A program made the position numbers and the translations under genes. From assembly GCF_008015755.1 (NCBI RefSeq), contig NZ_SSGF01000006.1:62001-126000 (forward strand): DNA of 64,000 bases. The letters run 5' to 3'. Position 1 is the stretch's first letter, and each line of letters starts with the position of its first letter. Below are positions 35,220 to 45,322 of this stretch, piece after piece. Below the pieces are notes generated by a model, which made no database searches, was not told the DNA's origin, and saw only the letters and a program-made list of their open reading frames with translations. Origin of the DNA: Methylophilus sp. Lineage in GTDB: Bacteria; Pseudomonadota; Gammaproteobacteria; Burkholderiales; Methylophilaceae.

Positions 35220-35705
35220 TTAACGATTCAGTTTGCGAATACGTTCGGCCGGGGTAATGATGTCTGTGAGACGGATACCAAACTTGTCATTCACCACTAC
35301 CACCTCACCTTGCGCAATCAGGCAGCCATTGACCAGCACATCCATCGGTTCACCAGCCATGCCATCCAGCTCCACCACCGAACCCTGTGCCAGTTGCAGC
35401 AGGTTCTTGATCGAAATTTTGGTGCGGCCTAACTCAACCGTCAGCTGTACCGGAATATCCAGAATGAAATCAATGTCATTCTGCGTCCCTTCCAGCTTGT
35501 TGTTGGCGCTAAACTCGTTAAACACCGCCGTCTTGCTGGTCGGCTCTTGCAGCGCCGAAGACTCCGCCTGGGTTTGCTCAGCCAGGGCCGCGCCCCAGTC
35601 ATCCTCGGCAATTGTCTGCACATCACCGGGATCAGACACTCCCATGGCAGCCATCGCTGCATTCATATCATCATCGGCACTATTCGTGGCGGGATCCATA
35701 GCCAT
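35220..35705 (-). CDS. fliN: Flagellar motor switch protein FliN
   Basis: A 161-residue C-ring protein. The C-terminal SpoA domain reads FILDIPVQLTVELGRTKISIKNLLQLAQGSVVELDGMAGEPMDVLVNGCLIAQGEVVVVNDKFGIRLTDIITPAERIRKL, a textbook FliN. The first ~75 residues are an acidic extension longer than in E. coli. Its start overlaps the fliM stop by one base, so translation is coupled. Confidence 0.95.
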   Translation of the reverse strand: MAMDPATNSADDDMNAAMAAMGVSDPGDVQTIAEDDWGAALAEQTQAESSALQEPTSKTAVFNEFSANNKLEGTQNDIDFILDIPVQLTVELGRTKISIKNLLQLAQGSVVELDGMAGEPMDVLVNGCLIAQGEVVVVNDKFGIRLTDIITPAERIRKLNR

Positions 35706-36706
35706 TATGACTCTCCTTGCAATTGCTCCTGACTACCGTCAGCGCGAATTAACTTTTCAACCTTAAGGGCATACTGCCCGTTAAATACCCCATAACGACA
35801 ATCCATCACTGGAATGTTGTCAATTTGTCCTTCAATACTGTCACTGATATTAATCGGGATTACATCACCCTCTTTCAGCTCCAGCAAGTCTGCCACTGTC
35901 AATTTACGCGTCGCCAGATTAGCCACAATCTCCACCTCTGCGGCTTGAATCTGCTGAGTCATCAATTTGACCCAGCGTTTATCGCCACCCAGATTTTCGC
36001 CTTGTAACGGTGAGGTCAGCAGATCTTTGATTGGCTCGACCATGGAATACGGCACGCAAAAATGCATTTCGCCGCTATTCGGGCCCAGCTCAATATTGAA
36101 GGTAATGGCCACGACCACTTCATTTGGCGTGGCAATATTGGCAAACTGTGTATTCATTTCCGAGCGCAGGTATTCAAACTTGACCGGATACACAGGCGCC
36201 CAGGCTTTTTCATACGACTCGAACATAATGCTCAAGATGCGCTGAATAATGCGTTGCTCAGTGGCAGTAAAATCTCGGCCTTCAACGCGGGTATGAAAGC
36301 GGCCATCGCCGCCGAACATATTATCCACCACCAGAAATACCAGTGTCGGATCCAGCACCAGCACGCCTGTGCCGCGCATTGGGTTCATATGAATCAGGTT
36401 GAGATTGGTGGGCACCACCAAGTTACGGATAAAGTCGGTATATTTGATGATTCTGACCGGGCCCACAGAAACCTCTACTGTGCGGCGCAGAAAGTTGAAC
36501 AACTCCACGCGTAATAAACGCGCATAGCGTTCATTGATCATTTCCAGCGTGGCCATGCGGCCGCGCACAATACGCTCTTGCGTGGCTAGGTTGTAATTGC
36601 GTACACCAGCCTCGTCTTTGCTCGACGATTCAGTCTCATCATCGCCCTCAACGCCCTTGAGTAGCGCATCAATTTCATCTTGTGATAAGAACTTGTCAGC
36701 TGACAT
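35705..36706 (-). CDS. fliM: Flagellar motor switch protein FliM
   Basis: A 333-residue C-ring protein. The N-terminal CheY-binding peptide LSQDEIDALLKGV is intact. The middle domain has RGRMATLEMINERYARLLRVELFNFLRRTVEVSVGPVRIIKYTDFIRNL and GTGVLVLDPTLVFLVVDNMFGGDGRF, and the C-terminal SpoA domain includes DLLELKEGDVIPINISDSIEGQIDNIPVM. It couples chemotaxis signals to rotation direction. Confidence 0.95.
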   Translation of the reverse strand: MSADKFLSQDEIDALLKGVEGDDETESSSKDEAGVRNYNLATQERIVRGRMATLEMINERYARLLRVELFNFLRRTVEVSVGPVRIIKYTDFIRNLVVPTNLNLIHMNPMRGTGVLVLDPTLVFLVVDNMFGGDGRFHTRVEGRDFTATEQRIIQRILSIMFESYEKAWAPVYPVKFEYLRSEMNTQFANIATPNEVVVAITFNIELGPNSGEMHFCVPYSMVEPIKDLLTSPLQGENLGGDKRWVKLMTQQIQAAEVEIVANLATRKLTVADLLELKEGDVIPINISDSIEGQIDNIPVMDCRYGVFNGQYALKVEKLIRADGSQEQLQGES

Positions 36707-36739
36707 GATGACTCACTTTAAACAACTAGGCCCATAACA

Positions 36740-37324
36740 TTACTGAATCACAAACGAGGTAAATAATACCTGAGTGACTTTCAGCGGCTTACCGTGTGCT
36801 GCCAGCGGTTTTTTCAATTCAACCAGCAACTCTTCACTGAGTTGGGCTTTGCCTTCTGGTGTAGAGATATCAGACGCTTTTTTGCTGGTGAGCAATAACA
36901 ATACGCGATTACGCAGCACCGGCATTTGTGCCTTCATTTTTTCGGCCAGTTCAGCGCCTTTCACCTCCATCGTCAAATCCAGTTGCAAGAACTTGTCATC
37001 TGGGTCTGGCAATAAATTCACGGTGAATGTCTCAAACTGTACATAGGTCAACGCCGTTTTAGGATCTGCATGACCGCCCGCTTCTTCTTCAGGCGCCTCT
37101 TCCTCAGCGGCCTCGCCTTCAGCGGCTGCATCTTCGTGACCTTCGGCTTTTTCGCCATGCTTGGCTTTGGCTTGCTGTGCATCAGGCTTCTTCATCAAAA
37201 AGAATGCCGCCGCGCCGCCACCGGCAGCCAATGCCATGACCACGGCCAATATGACAATGAGTTTTTTCTTGGATTTAGGCGCCGCTTCTGCTGCGCCTTC
37301 TGCTTTAGCCGGTTGTTGAGCCAT
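36740..37324 (-). CDS. fliL: Flagellar basal body-associated protein FliL
   Basis: A 194-residue single-pass inner-membrane protein. A basic N-terminus is followed by the helix KLIVILAVVMALAAGGGAAAFFLM, then a strongly acidic Ala/Glu linker (residues ~55-90), then the periplasmic FliL domain YVQFETFTVNLLPDPDDKFLQLDLTMEVKG. The terminal KVTQVLFTSFVIQ is conserved. FliL supports stator function. It begins the fliLMNOPQR group; a 174-base gap without a clear element separates it from fliK. Confidence 0.9.
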   Translation of the reverse strand: MAQQPAKAEGAAEAAPKSKKKLIVILAVVMALAAGGGAAAFFLMKKPDAQQAKAKHGEKAEGHEDAAAEGEAAEEEAPEEEAGGHADPKTALTYVQFETFTVNLLPDPDDKFLQLDLTMEVKGAELAEKMKAQMPVLRNRVLLLLTSKKASDISTPEGKAQLSEELLVELKKPLAAHGKPLKVTQVLFTSFVIQ

Positions 37325-37498
37325 GACACAAACCTTTCTTACATCAAACTTTGACTGTTTATGGTGTAATTATGCGCAACACTGCGGTCTGGAGATTGGC
37401 GGATAAAAGGGTAAAATTGGCGTTTAATCGACACTTACGCCACTGGCAGTTCCATCGACTGCCTGCGGCCAACCATGGCTGGTTAAATACATAGTTGA

Positions 37499-38896
37499 TT
37501 AAACAAAGGTGTCGACCAGGCCACGTGCAACGGTGGTATTCACTGCTTGTGGCGCCAGCAAAGTCTCGGATTCACTTGCGGTAGTTGCAGTCTGTCCACC
37601 TTGACGGGAGGTTTGCTGCTCAAAATGTTGCTGCGCCTGCTGGCCATCACCGACAAAAGTTTGGCCCAGTTGCAAGCCTTGTGACTCCATACGGTTACGC
37701 AGGTCCTGCATGCCATCTTCCAGTGCCTGACGTACCAATGGATTATCGGTAATAAAACTGGTATTCACAGACTGGTTATCTACTTTCAGTACCACCTGAA
37801 TCGGCCCCAGATCTGGCGGTGACAAAGTCAGGCTGGCGACATCATCGCCACTGCCCACCATTTTCATCACATGCTGGTTCATGGCGGTTTGCCAGCGCTC
37901 ATTGCCAAATGGCGCCGCAATTTGCGACATCACCACCGGGCTGCTTTGCGCGACACCGGCCGCATTCAACCACGGGCTGTTCGGCAAGGCTTGTGCGGCG
38001 GGTTGTTGCGTTATGTTCAACAGATCGGCCTGCGCATCAGCACCACGCATCTCATTAAAAGCCTGTGTGGGTCGTCCGCCACCTGCCGCCTCTGCCATCA
38101 ATTTGGCATTGACCAGGGTTTCAGAAATACTAGGAGATTCTTTACCGGTCTCGGCGCTGACATTGCCAGCCAGCAATTGTTTGAAATCGACAGCCTGATC
38201 ATCTTGATCAACATTCACTGCAGGCCCGGTCGGCGTTTGCACGCCGGTGGTCTTAGTCATTGCTTCAGTGTTCACAGGCAAAGCCAAGGCATTGCTATCG
38301 AGCACAGGCAGTTGCTCGCTAGCCACCGTTACCGCTGCGCCCTCGGTGCTGATTTCGGCTTTAGGCGTACTATCCACAGACGTCGCCGCCGGACGCATGG
38401 CAATCATGGTTTGCATCCAAGGTGAAATGCCGGTGGGCAATTGATCATTTGCAGCCAAATCTGCCAATAAACGCTTTTTCCGCTCTTGTGCAGTTTCAAT
38501 CACGGTAGCGGGGTCTTTGGTATCGCTGGCAACGGTTGTTGTTTCTTCAGTGCTGGCAGGGGCTTCATGAGTCGCGGTCGACTCATCGCTGCTATCGGCG
38601 GCTGTTTTTTGTGGGCTGTCTTCTGACTTCACGCTATTGTTTGCTGCAGTGGGCGTTTTATCTGTGGCCGCAGCATTGGGTGTTGCCTCAGGTTTAGGCG
38701 TATCAGCCTTATCTGCCATGCTCTTATTGGCCGCTGGCATGACGGGCTTATTGTTTTGCTGCATTTGCTTGCGCAATGCCTGTGCAAACTCATCAGTGCC
38801 ATTGGCCTGAGGTTCCGGTGACACTTGATTGGCAGACGCTGTTTTCACAGCCTCTGCACCCATATTCAGTAAAGTTGCGGAATTCAAAAACGCCAT
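37499..38896 (-). CDS. fliK: Flagellar hook-length control protein FliK
   Basis: 465 residues from the ATG at 38896 (MAFLNSATLLNMG), preceded by GGGAGAG; the track start at 38959 overlaps fliJ. The long N-terminal part is Ala/Thr/Ser-rich and low in complexity, as in other FliK rulers. The C-terminal core SLTLSPPDLGPIQVVLKVDNQSVNTSFITDNPLVRQALEDGMQDLRNRMESQGLQLGQTFV is the Flg_hook/FliK_C domain that switches FlhB specificity. A second, shorter FliK-like gene lies at 45279. Confidence 0.92.
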   Translation of the reverse strand: MAFLNSATLLNMGAEAVKTASANQVSPEPQANGTDEFAQALRKQMQQNNKPVMPAANKSMADKADTPKPEATPNAAATDKTPTAANNSVKSEDSPQKTAADSSDESTATHEAPASTEETTTVASDTKDPATVIETAQERKKRLLADLAANDQLPTGISPWMQTMIAMRPAATSVDSTPKAEISTEGAAVTVASEQLPVLDSNALALPVNTEAMTKTTGVQTPTGPAVNVDQDDQAVDFKQLLAGNVSAETGKESPSISETLVNAKLMAEAAGGGRPTQAFNEMRGADAQADLLNITQQPAAQALPNSPWLNAAGVAQSSPVVMSQIAAPFGNERWQTAMNQHVMKMVGSGDDVASLTLSPPDLGPIQVVLKVDNQSVNTSFITDNPLVRQALEDGMQDLRNRMESQGLQLGQTFVGDGQQAQQHFEQQTSRQGGQTATTASESETLLAPQAVNTTVARGLVDTFV

Positions 38897-38921
38897 ATGA
38901 CTCTCCCGGTCAACACTTGTT

Positions 38922-39368
38922 TTACATGCGCATGCGCTTGGCACGGCTGGCAAACTCATCCATCAGTTTCTGATCACGCTTGCCCTCTGCTTTTGCCTGC
39001 ATGGTTTCTGCCCGTGTCATCAGCACTTCAAAAGATTTTTGTTTGCGCTGTTTTTCCTGCAATTGCTGTCGCTTGTGCACGACATTCGCCTGACATTGTT
39101 CGATTTGAGCATTTTGACTGCGCACGGCCAATTCCAATTGCGAGAAAAAGCCCTGAAAATTGCGGTATAAATCGGCTTTGAGTCCTTTTTGAGAGGCCTG
39201 CTGCCATTGCTGCTCATATTCTTGCTGATATTGTTCCAACATGGTGCGTTGTTGCTGCGCCTGGTCAAGCAGTTGCATGGCTTTCGCCAGGTCCTGCATG
39301 GCCTCCTCAACGGCATCTGTCGCCAACTGGATCAGCAAAGTAAGCGTTTGTGTCGACTGTTTGGCCAT
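38922..39368 (-). CDS. fliJ: Flagellar export chaperone FliJ
   Basis: A 148-residue coiled-coil protein with long Gln/Glu-rich heptads (QQQRTMLEQYQQEYEQQWQQASQ) and the family pattern KRQQLQEKQRKQKSFEVLMTRAE. FliJ works with the FliI-FliH ATPase complex at the export gate. Length and position between fliI and fliK match the standard order. The ATG is 18 bases after the fliI stop. Confidence 0.88.
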   Translation of the reverse strand: MAKQSTQTLTLLIQLATDAVEEAMQDLAKAMQLLDQAQQQRTMLEQYQQEYEQQWQQASQKGLKADLYRNFQGFFSQLELAVRSQNAQIEQCQANVVHKRQQLQEKQRKQKSFEVLMTRAETMQAKAEGKRDQKLMDEFASRAKRMRM

Positions 39369-39386
39369 GGTGTATTAACTATTTCC

Positions 39387-40937
39387 TCAGGACACGGTTT
39401 GTGCCAATTGCTGCAAACAGGCTTGCATATAGGCGCTCTCATCGATATCTTGCTGCAAAAATGCATTGATCTGGTCGCGTTTTTTAATGGCGACATCCAG
39501 CATCGGGTCAGACCCTGGCTGGTAAGCGCCGACAGCGATCAAGTCCTGGTTACGCAAATAGCGTGAATATAACTGCTTGAGCAAACGCGCCGCCTGCTGA
39601 TGTTCTTTGCTGGTGATATTGTGCATGGCGCGGCTGATCGATTGCTCAATATCAATCGCTGGATAATGTCCGCTTTCGGCCAGGGTACGATTAAGCACAA
39701 TATGGCCATCGAGAATCGCCCGTGCCGAATCGGCAATCGGATCCTGCTGGTCATCGCCTTCAGTCAGCACGGTATAAAAAGCGGTAATGGAGCCCTCGCC
39801 TCTGGCACCGTTACCAGTACGCTCTACCAGCGCTGGCAACTTGGCAAACACAGAGGGCGGATAGCCTTTGGTGGCTGGCGGTTCGCCAATCGCCAAGGCG
39901 ATTTCCCGTTGCGCCATGGCATAACGGGTCAGGGAATCCATGATCAACAAAACGTTTTTGCCTTGCGAGCGAAAACGCTCGGCAATCGCGGTGGCGTAAT
40001 TGGCGCCTTGCAAACGCATCAATGCCGACACATCGGCAGGCGCAGCGACAACCACAGAACGCGCCAGGCCTTCTGGCCCTAAAATCTGCTCAATAAATTC
40101 TTGTACTTCGCGGCCGCGCTCACCAATCAGGCCAACCACGATCACATCGGCAGTGGTATACCGTGCCATCATCCCCAGCAACACGCTTTTACCTACGCCA
40201 GACCCGGCAAACAGGCCCAGACGCTGGCCACGGCCGACAGTCAGCATGGCATTGATTGCACGTACACCGACATCCATCGGCTCTTCAATCGGCGCGCGCA
40301 TCAAAGGGTTAATGACGCGACCACTTAAAGGCGCGGTGACTTCGGTTGAAATCGGGCCGAGATTATCCAGCGGATTCCCGGCGGCATCGACGACGCGACC
40401 AAGCAAGGCATCGCCCACTGGAAAGTGGCGTGCACGGTCTTGCGCACGACGGCGAGGCGGACGGCCAAATTGCGGCTTGGGCAAGGTTTCTGTGATTTCC
40501 ATGCTGAACACTTTGGCACCAGGCACCACACCATCCACCGCAGACTGCGGCATCAAGAGCAAATTCTCGCCATCAAAACCGACGACCTCAGCTTCCACGC
40601 GGCCACCATCTTGCAGCGGGATATAACAGGCACCACCGATAGGCATTTTGATGCCAGTAGCGACCATAATCAGGCCAGTGACCTTGACGATACGGCCAGC
40701 AACCTCTAAAGGCTCGACCAAATGAATCAACTCCCGGCAATCTTTGAGGTAGCTTTGCCAACGTTGGTGATGCACGTTGTTTGTGAGGTCTGTGGTCAGC
40801 GGTGACTGTGCATCGGTCGGTGCTGAGACGGCATCAGCATCTGCCACGGCTGTCACAGCCGCATCATTGTTTAACGCTTCGGCCAGCGTTGGGCTGGCGT
40901 CTAAGGTGGCATTAGGTTCTATCATGCTGGAATCCAT
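39387..40937 (-). CDS. fliI: Flagellum-specific export ATPase FliI
   Basis: 516 residues from the ATG at 40937; the track begins at a GTG one codon earlier. Walker A is [16 protein letters not shown] and Walker [71 protein letters not shown] is the FliI/F1-beta signature. The first ~55 residues (an acidic Ala/Asp/Thr-rich stretch) are longer than in most FliI proteins and may be a lineage-specific extension, or the true start may be the Met at 40925. It energises unfolding and export of substrates. Confidence 0.94.
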   Translation of the reverse strand: MDSSMIEPNATLDASPTLAEALNNDAAVTAVADADAVSAPTDAQSPLTTDLTNNVHHQRWQSYLKDCRELIHLVEPLEVAGRIVKVTGLIMVATGIKMPIGGACYIPLQDGGRVEAEVVGFDGENLLLMPQSAVDGVVPGAKVFSMEITETLPKPQFGRPPRRRAQDRARHFPVGDALLGRVVDAAGNPLDNLGPISTEVTAPLSGRVINPLMRAPIEEPMDVGVRAINAMLTVGRGQRLGLFAGSGVGKSVLLGMMARYTTADVIVVGLIGERGREVQEFIEQILGPEGLARSVVVAAPADVSALMRLQGANYATAIAERFRSQGKNVLLIMDSLTRYAMAQREIALAIGEPPATKGYPPSVFAKLPALVERTGNGARGEGSITAFYTVLTEGDDQQDPIADSARAILDGHIVLNRTLAESGHYPAIDIEQSISRAMHNITSKEHQQAARLLKQLYSRYLRNQDLIAVGAYQPGSDPMLDVAIKKRDQINAFLQQDIDESAYMQACLQQLAQTVS

Positions 40938-40963
40938 CACAATCAGTGCATGGCCTGCACAGT

Positions 40964-41632
40964 TTATTCGTTGCTCATGGCAGGTTTGTGCCAGTCATCG
41001 ACGCGCGACAAGCCTTGCACCAAGCGTTTCCAGCGCATTTCGTTACTGGCATCAATCTGGTTTTCAGCGGTTTCCACCAGGCAGCCGCCACGCTCAATCT
41101 GCGCATCCTCAAGTAATTGCCACCCCTGCTCTTTTAATTGTTCGCCAATATGGGTGCGCAGCACTTTGGCATCTTCATGATGCACAATCAATCTCGCTGG
41201 CTGTTTGACTTGTGGTAAATAATGCATGGCGTCAAGCACGACCGGAATCACCGCTTGCGGATCTACCTGCAACTTGGTTTTCATCATGGCTTTGGCCAGA
41301 TCCAGCGCCAGACTTAATACTGACTCGGCCACGCAGGTATCTTGCATCGCTAATGCTTGCTGAAAGCTGGCCGCCATTTGTGATAATTGCTGACGCTCGA
41401 CATCAATTTGCGATTGCGCCTGTGTCAGGCCATCACCATAGCCGGTTTTAAAGCCTTCTTCATAAGCTTCTTGCCTAACCTGCTTGAGAATCTGACTCAC
41501 CGTGCGTGCATTTTCTTCAGCCTGTTCGCGCTCACGCTTGACGCGCTCACTCGAGATGGAATCATCAAAGCTGGCCATTTCCCAGCGTTGATAGGCGCTC
41601 ATTTGTTCTTTAGGGATTGCAGGCGCTACCAT
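40964..41632 (-). CDS. fliH: Flagellar assembly protein FliH
   Basis: A 222-residue negative regulator of FliI. It shows the charged helical N-terminus ([42 protein letters not shown]) with the glycine-repeat stretch typical of FliH. The C-terminal V-ATPase subunit E-like domain has [59 protein letters not shown]. It sits between fliG and fliI as usual. Confidence 0.92.
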   Translation of the reverse strand: MVAPAIPKEQMSAYQRWEMASFDDSISSERVKREREQAEENARTVSQILKQVRQEAYEEGFKTGYGDGLTQAQSQIDVERQQLSQMAASFQQALAMQDTCVAESVLSLALDLAKAMMKTKLQVDPQAVIPVVLDAMHYLPQVKQPARLIVHHEDAKVLRTHIGEQLKEQGWQLLEDAQIERGGCLVETAENQIDASNEMRWKRLVQGLSRVDDWHKPAMSNE

Positions 41633-41656
41633 GAGACACTTTCCTTATTCAATGCA

Positions 41657-42655
41657 TTACACATATTGCTCGCTGTCACCTTTACCAGCCAGCATGATCT
41701 GGCCTTCATCTGACAAGCGACGCACAATTTGCAAAATCTGTTTCTGCTGGGTTTCAACCTCTGACAACTTGACCGGGCCACGGCTTTCCAGGTCTTCACG
41801 CATCATGTCCGCCGCACGCGACGACATATTGCGGAAGAATTTTTCTTTCATTTCGTCTGACGTGCCTTTGAGCGCCACAATCAACATATCTGACTGCACT
41901 TCACGCAACAGCACTTGAATCCCGCGATCATCAATCTCCATGATGTTGTCAAACACAAACATCTGGTCCATGATTTGTTGCGCCATGCCGTCATCGTAGC
42001 TTTTGAGGCCGTCCATCAATTTGGCTTCGTGTTCGCCACTGATATAGTTCATGATCTCGGCGGCTGTTTTCACGCCACCAATGGCCTGGCGCTTGAGGTT
42101 GTCGTTACCGGCCAGCATTTTCAACATGCCTTCATTCAACTCGCGCAAGGCGGTCGGCTTGATACTGTCCAGCGTAGCGATGCGCAAAATCACGTCCTGG
42201 CGCAAACGCTCGGTAAAGTGTCCTAAAATCTCGGCCGATTGCTCAGGCTCCAGATGCGACAAAATGGTGGCAATAATCTGCGGATGTTCGTTCTTGATGA
42301 AATCGGCTACACTGAAAGCATCCATCCACTTCAGGCTTTCTATACCAGCCGCATCTTGAGATTGTGGAATACGGTTGAGCAAGTTGGAGGCTTTGTCATC
42401 GCCAAATGCTTTAATCAGCACCGAGCGGATATAGCTGTCTGAATCCAGGCCAAAATCACTACTGCTGGCAAAGTCAATCATGAACTTTTCCAGCACCTGC
42501 TCAACTTCTTCGCGAGGCACCGGCTTCATTGAGGCCATGACGATGCCTAACCGTTGCACCTCTTTAGGTGACAGGTGTTTCATGACTTCAGCGGCTTCGT
42601 CTTCGCCGAGCGCCAGCATCAAAATTGCACTTCTGGTTAATCCCTGGTCACTCAT
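41657..42655 (-). CDS. fliG: Flagellar motor switch protein FliG
   Basis: A 332-residue rotor protein. RSAILMLALGEDEAAEVMKHLSPKEVQRLGIVMASM is the N-terminal FliF-binding domain. The middle has the EHPQIIATILSHLEPEQSAEIL motif. The C-terminal domain MFVFDNIMEIDDRGIQVLLREVQSDMLIVALKGTSDEMKEKFFRNMSSRAADMMREDLESRGPVKLSEVE carries the charged residues that meet MotA. The start lies 3 bases after the fliF stop. Confidence 0.95.
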   Translation of the reverse strand: MSDQGLTRSAILMLALGEDEAAEVMKHLSPKEVQRLGIVMASMKPVPREEVEQVLEKFMIDFASSSDFGLDSDSYIRSVLIKAFGDDKASNLLNRIPQSQDAAGIESLKWMDAFSVADFIKNEHPQIIATILSHLEPEQSAEILGHFTERLRQDVILRIATLDSIKPTALRELNEGMLKMLAGNDNLKRQAIGGVKTAAEIMNYISGEHEAKLMDGLKSYDDGMAQQIMDQMFVFDNIMEIDDRGIQVLLREVQSDMLIVALKGTSDEMKEKFFRNMSSRAADMMREDLESRGPVKLSEVETQQKQILQIVRRLSDEGQIMLAGKGDSEQYV

Positions 42656-42658
42656 GAA

Positions 42659-44374
42659 TTACTTCTCCGCCGAGGTCCAGCCGGAAACCACATTGGCAAC
42701 CATGCGTGGATTATCTTTTGCTACCTGTTTAGCGGCTTGTAAGGTCTGGTCCAGACCGCTGGGCAAGGCAGTGGCGTCGCCACTCAAGGTCACCAGCGCA
42801 TCTTCGCCATCTGCCCCAGCGGCGCCTGCCAATGGCAAGCCATCCGGGCCGCTCAACGCGGCATTGCCTGCGGCCAGCGCGAGTTCTTTTTTATCGGCGC
42901 CAGTCAGTTTCCTGGTCATGGGCTTGAGCAGCTTTTTATACAGCAGCATCAACACAATGGCCCCTGCCAGAAAACGTAAGGCATCTTTGCCATACTCAAT
43001 CACCAGCGGATCTTTCCACAATGGAGGCTCGACCAGTTTTTCCTGCGCCTCGGCGACAAATGGCGTGTTCACCACAGAAATCGTATCACCGCGCTCTTTG
43101 TTAAAGCCCATGGCCTGCATGGCGAGGTCGCTCACTTGCTGCTTCTCGGCATTGCTCAAGGCACGGTAGGTAGTTTTTCCTGTGCTATCCACCACCGGGA
43201 TATGATTGACCACCACCGCCACGTGCAGGCGCTTGATGCCGCCCTTGGCTTGCTGAACATAGCTGACAGTTTTATCCAGCTCGTAGTTAGTGGTGTTATC
43301 TTTTTGTGTATTGAGGGGGGGTGCTGGTGGCGCGGCCGGGGCGGCACCTTCTGCACCAGGCGCTTGGGCACCAGGGGCATTAATCGGGGCGGTAGACTCA
43401 CCAGGTGGCTGGTTGGACAATGCGCCTGGCACGGCACCGTTGCTGCCACCCGTATTTTGTGTTTCATGGCTTTGTGCGCTACGGATCGCCATATCATCCG
43501 GCTTGGTATTCGGTTTGTAAGACTCGTTGGCTTGCTCAGTCATGGAGAAATCAATCTCTGCGCTGGTTTCAGCGTGCACGTTCTTGGCACCGACGATAGG
43601 CGTAATAATCGACTCCACCCGGCGGGCAATGCTATTTTGCATATTCTCAACATAGGCCATTTGCTCTGGGTCGAGACCGTTTTGCTTGAGCTTGTTTGCA
43701 TTGTCAGACAGCAAATTACCGTTCTGGTCGACCACCGTCACATGGTCGGCAGACAAGTTAGGCACGCTACTGGCCACAAGATGCACCACGGCGCCCACTT
43801 GCTGGCCATCCAGACGACGGCCATTGTGCAGATTTAATAATACAGACGCGGTTGGGTACTGTTGCTCGCGCACGAACACGCTGGGTTTTGGAATCGCTAA
43901 ATGAATACGGGCAGCCTGTACCGCAGAGATAGACTGGATGCTGCGCTCAAGTTCACCTTCCAGCCCACGCTGAAAGTTCACTTGCTCGACAAACTGTGAC
44001 ACGCCAAATTTTTGGTTTTCGAGCAGTTCAAAGCCGATATTGCCGCCTTTAGGTAAGCCTTGTGCCGCCAGTTTTAAACGGACTTGATGGACCTGATCTG
44101 CAGGCACTAAAATCGCCCCTCCGCCTTCAGCAAACTTGTAAGGCACACTTAACTTGTCGAGCTCGGCCACAATCGCGCCACCATCTTTGTCAGCAAAGTT
44201 GGAGAACAACACGCGATAGTCCGGCTGTTGACTCCACAGCCAGAACACGACCATCACCGCCACGATGGCTGCAATGCCTGCAACCAATAGCAGTTTTTGT
44301 CCCAACTGACCGAACATATTCGGTGCAGCGTTAGACTCACCCGTTGACGTAAGTAAGGCAGCATCAGCAGCCAT
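42659..44374 (-). CDS. fliF: Flagellar MS-ring protein FliF
   Basis: 571 residues from the ATG at 44374 (MAADAALLTSTG), which has GGAGG at ideal distance; the track start at 44434 and an ATG at 44386 are less likely. There are two transmembrane helices: LLLVAGIAAIVAVMVVFWLW near the N-terminus and FLAGAIVLMLLYKKLLKP near residue 460. PYKFAEGGGAILVPADQVHQVRLKLAAQGLP and the YscJ-like ring motifs lie between. A Pro/Ala-rich insert (PINAPGAQAPGAEGAAPAAPPAPP) interrupts the periplasmic domain. It forms the MS ring, the base of the rotor. Confidence 0.94.
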   Translation of the reverse strand: MAADAALLTSTGESNAAPNMFGQLGQKLLLVAGIAAIVAVMVVFWLWSQQPDYRVLFSNFADKDGGAIVAELDKLSVPYKFAEGGGAILVPADQVHQVRLKLAAQGLPKGGNIGFELLENQKFGVSQFVEQVNFQRGLEGELERSIQSISAVQAARIHLAIPKPSVFVREQQYPTASVLLNLHNGRRLDGQQVGAVVHLVASSVPNLSADHVTVVDQNGNLLSDNANKLKQNGLDPEQMAYVENMQNSIARRVESIITPIVGAKNVHAETSAEIDFSMTEQANESYKPNTKPDDMAIRSAQSHETQNTGGSNGAVPGALSNQPPGESTAPINAPGAQAPGAEGAAPAAPPAPPLNTQKDNTTNYELDKTVSYVQQAKGGIKRLHVAVVVNHIPVVDSTGKTTYRALSNAEKQQVSDLAMQAMGFNKERGDTISVVNTPFVAEAQEKLVEPPLWKDPLVIEYGKDALRFLAGAIVLMLLYKKLLKPMTRKLTGADKKELALAAGNAALSGPDGLPLAGAAGADGEDALVTLSGDATALPSGLDQTLQAAKQVAKDNPRMVANVVSGWTSAEK

Positions 44375-44639
44375 CTGAACCTCCATGTTTACTACCCTAG
44401 GCTTTTGAGTTGTTGCCCAGACTGGCTGGCTCACTCAAAAAATCCCTTTTTGAACTCGAATGCGCTTTAAGGACACACTCACATAGATCACATTATGCGC
44501 TTAGCGCTGATTTTCAAATTGGCAAATAAGACGGATTAATGTTGCCTATTTTACAAAGCACCCCACAGCCCAGAATGCTAAAGTGTCTACCATGACAATT
44601 AAGGGCTTCATGTGCCCGTAACGATGAAAGGAGTCCACC

Positions 44640-45005
44640 ATGAACGCAGGCGGTATTGATGCACAACGCATCTCGTCCATGCTGGCACAATTGCGTGCAG
44701 CCGCGCAAAAACCTGAGGGTTTGGGCAGTGCGGCCATCGCAAGTCCTGTGCAAAAAACCAATGCAGCAGCCCCGACCAGCCAGGTCAGCTTTAGTGATGC
44801 CTTAAAAGCCTCGCTGGATCAGGTCAACAATATGCAACTGCAATCAGAAAAGCTGGGGCAGGATTTTGCCATGGGCAATGATAATGTCAGCCTGTCTGAT
44901 GTGATGATCTCTGGTCAAAAAGCCAACATCGCCTTCCAGGCCACGGTGCAGGTACGCAACAAACTGGTGACGGCTTACCAGGAGATGATGAATATGCAGG
45001 TTTAA
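44640..45005 (+). CDS. fliE: Flagellar hook-basal body complex protein FliE
   Basis: A 121-residue rod-MS ring junction protein. The C-terminal half VSFSDALKASLDQVNNMQLQSEKLGQDFAMGNDNVSLSDVMISGQKANIAFQATVQVRNKLVTAYQEMMNMQV is the FliE signature. It is transcribed divergently from fliF across a 265-base region; GAAAGGAG precedes the start. It overlaps the 3' end of the convergent flhX gene by 4 bases. Confidence 0.94.
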   Translation: MNAGGIDAQRISSMLAQLRAAAQKPEGLGSAAIASPVQKTNAAAPTSQVSFSDALKASLDQVNNMQLQSEKLGQDFAMGNDNVSLSDVMISGQKANIAFQATVQVRNKLVTAYQEMMNMQV

Positions 45006-45322
45006 ACCTTGGGCGCGTCCCGGGTTTCGCCCTGCTCCAGCTGATATAACCACGCCAATATTTCAGCAATCGCCTGATACAACTGTGGCGGAATATGGGC
45101 ATCCAGCTCTACCTGCATCAACAGGCTCAATAAGGCCTGCGATTCATGCACATACACCTCATGTTCTTTTGCCAGCGCAATAATGCGCTCCGCCAGCAAA
45201 CCGTTGCCTTTGGCCACGACGCGTGGTGCCAAGTCTCCGGCCTCGTAGGCCAGCGCTACCGCGCTTTGTGTATAGGCCTTATCCTGCTGCATATTGCGGC
45301 CTGTCTTCTGCGCTATCATCAC
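45002..45322 (-). CDS. FlhX: FlhB C-terminal-domain homologue
   Basis: About 106 residues (or 96 from the ATG at 45292) matching only the cytoplasmic C-terminal domain of FlhB: AVALAYEAGDLAPRVVAKGNGLLAERIIALAKEHEVYVHESQALLSLLMQVELDAHIPPQLYQAIAEILAWLYQL. The transmembrane part and the self-cleaving NPTH motif are absent. Such FlhX proteins can partly replace the cleaved FlhB tail in some bacteria. The gene overlaps the 3' end of the fliK-like gene upstream, so the two are coupled. FlhB itself is outside the window. Confidence 0.83.
   Translation of the reverse strand: MMIAQKTGRNMQQDKAYTQSAVALAYEAGDLAPRVVAKGNGLLAERIIALAKEHEVYVHESQALLSLLMQVELDAHIPPQLYQAIAEILAWLYQLEQGETRDAPKV

Noticed and set aside
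37871-38425. 184-codon ORF antisense to fliK
   Set aside because: It is a shadow of the low-complexity fliK coding sequence with no family resemblance.
43136-43837. 233-codon ORF antisense to fliF
   Set aside because: Shadow frame of a clear fliF gene; composition is odd (His/Arg-rich) and there is no start signal.
44375-44639. Sigma-54 or sigma-28 promoter in the fliF-fliE divergent region
   Set aside because: No GG-N10-GC or TAAA-N15-GCCGATAA pattern could be found; the promoter type remains unknown.
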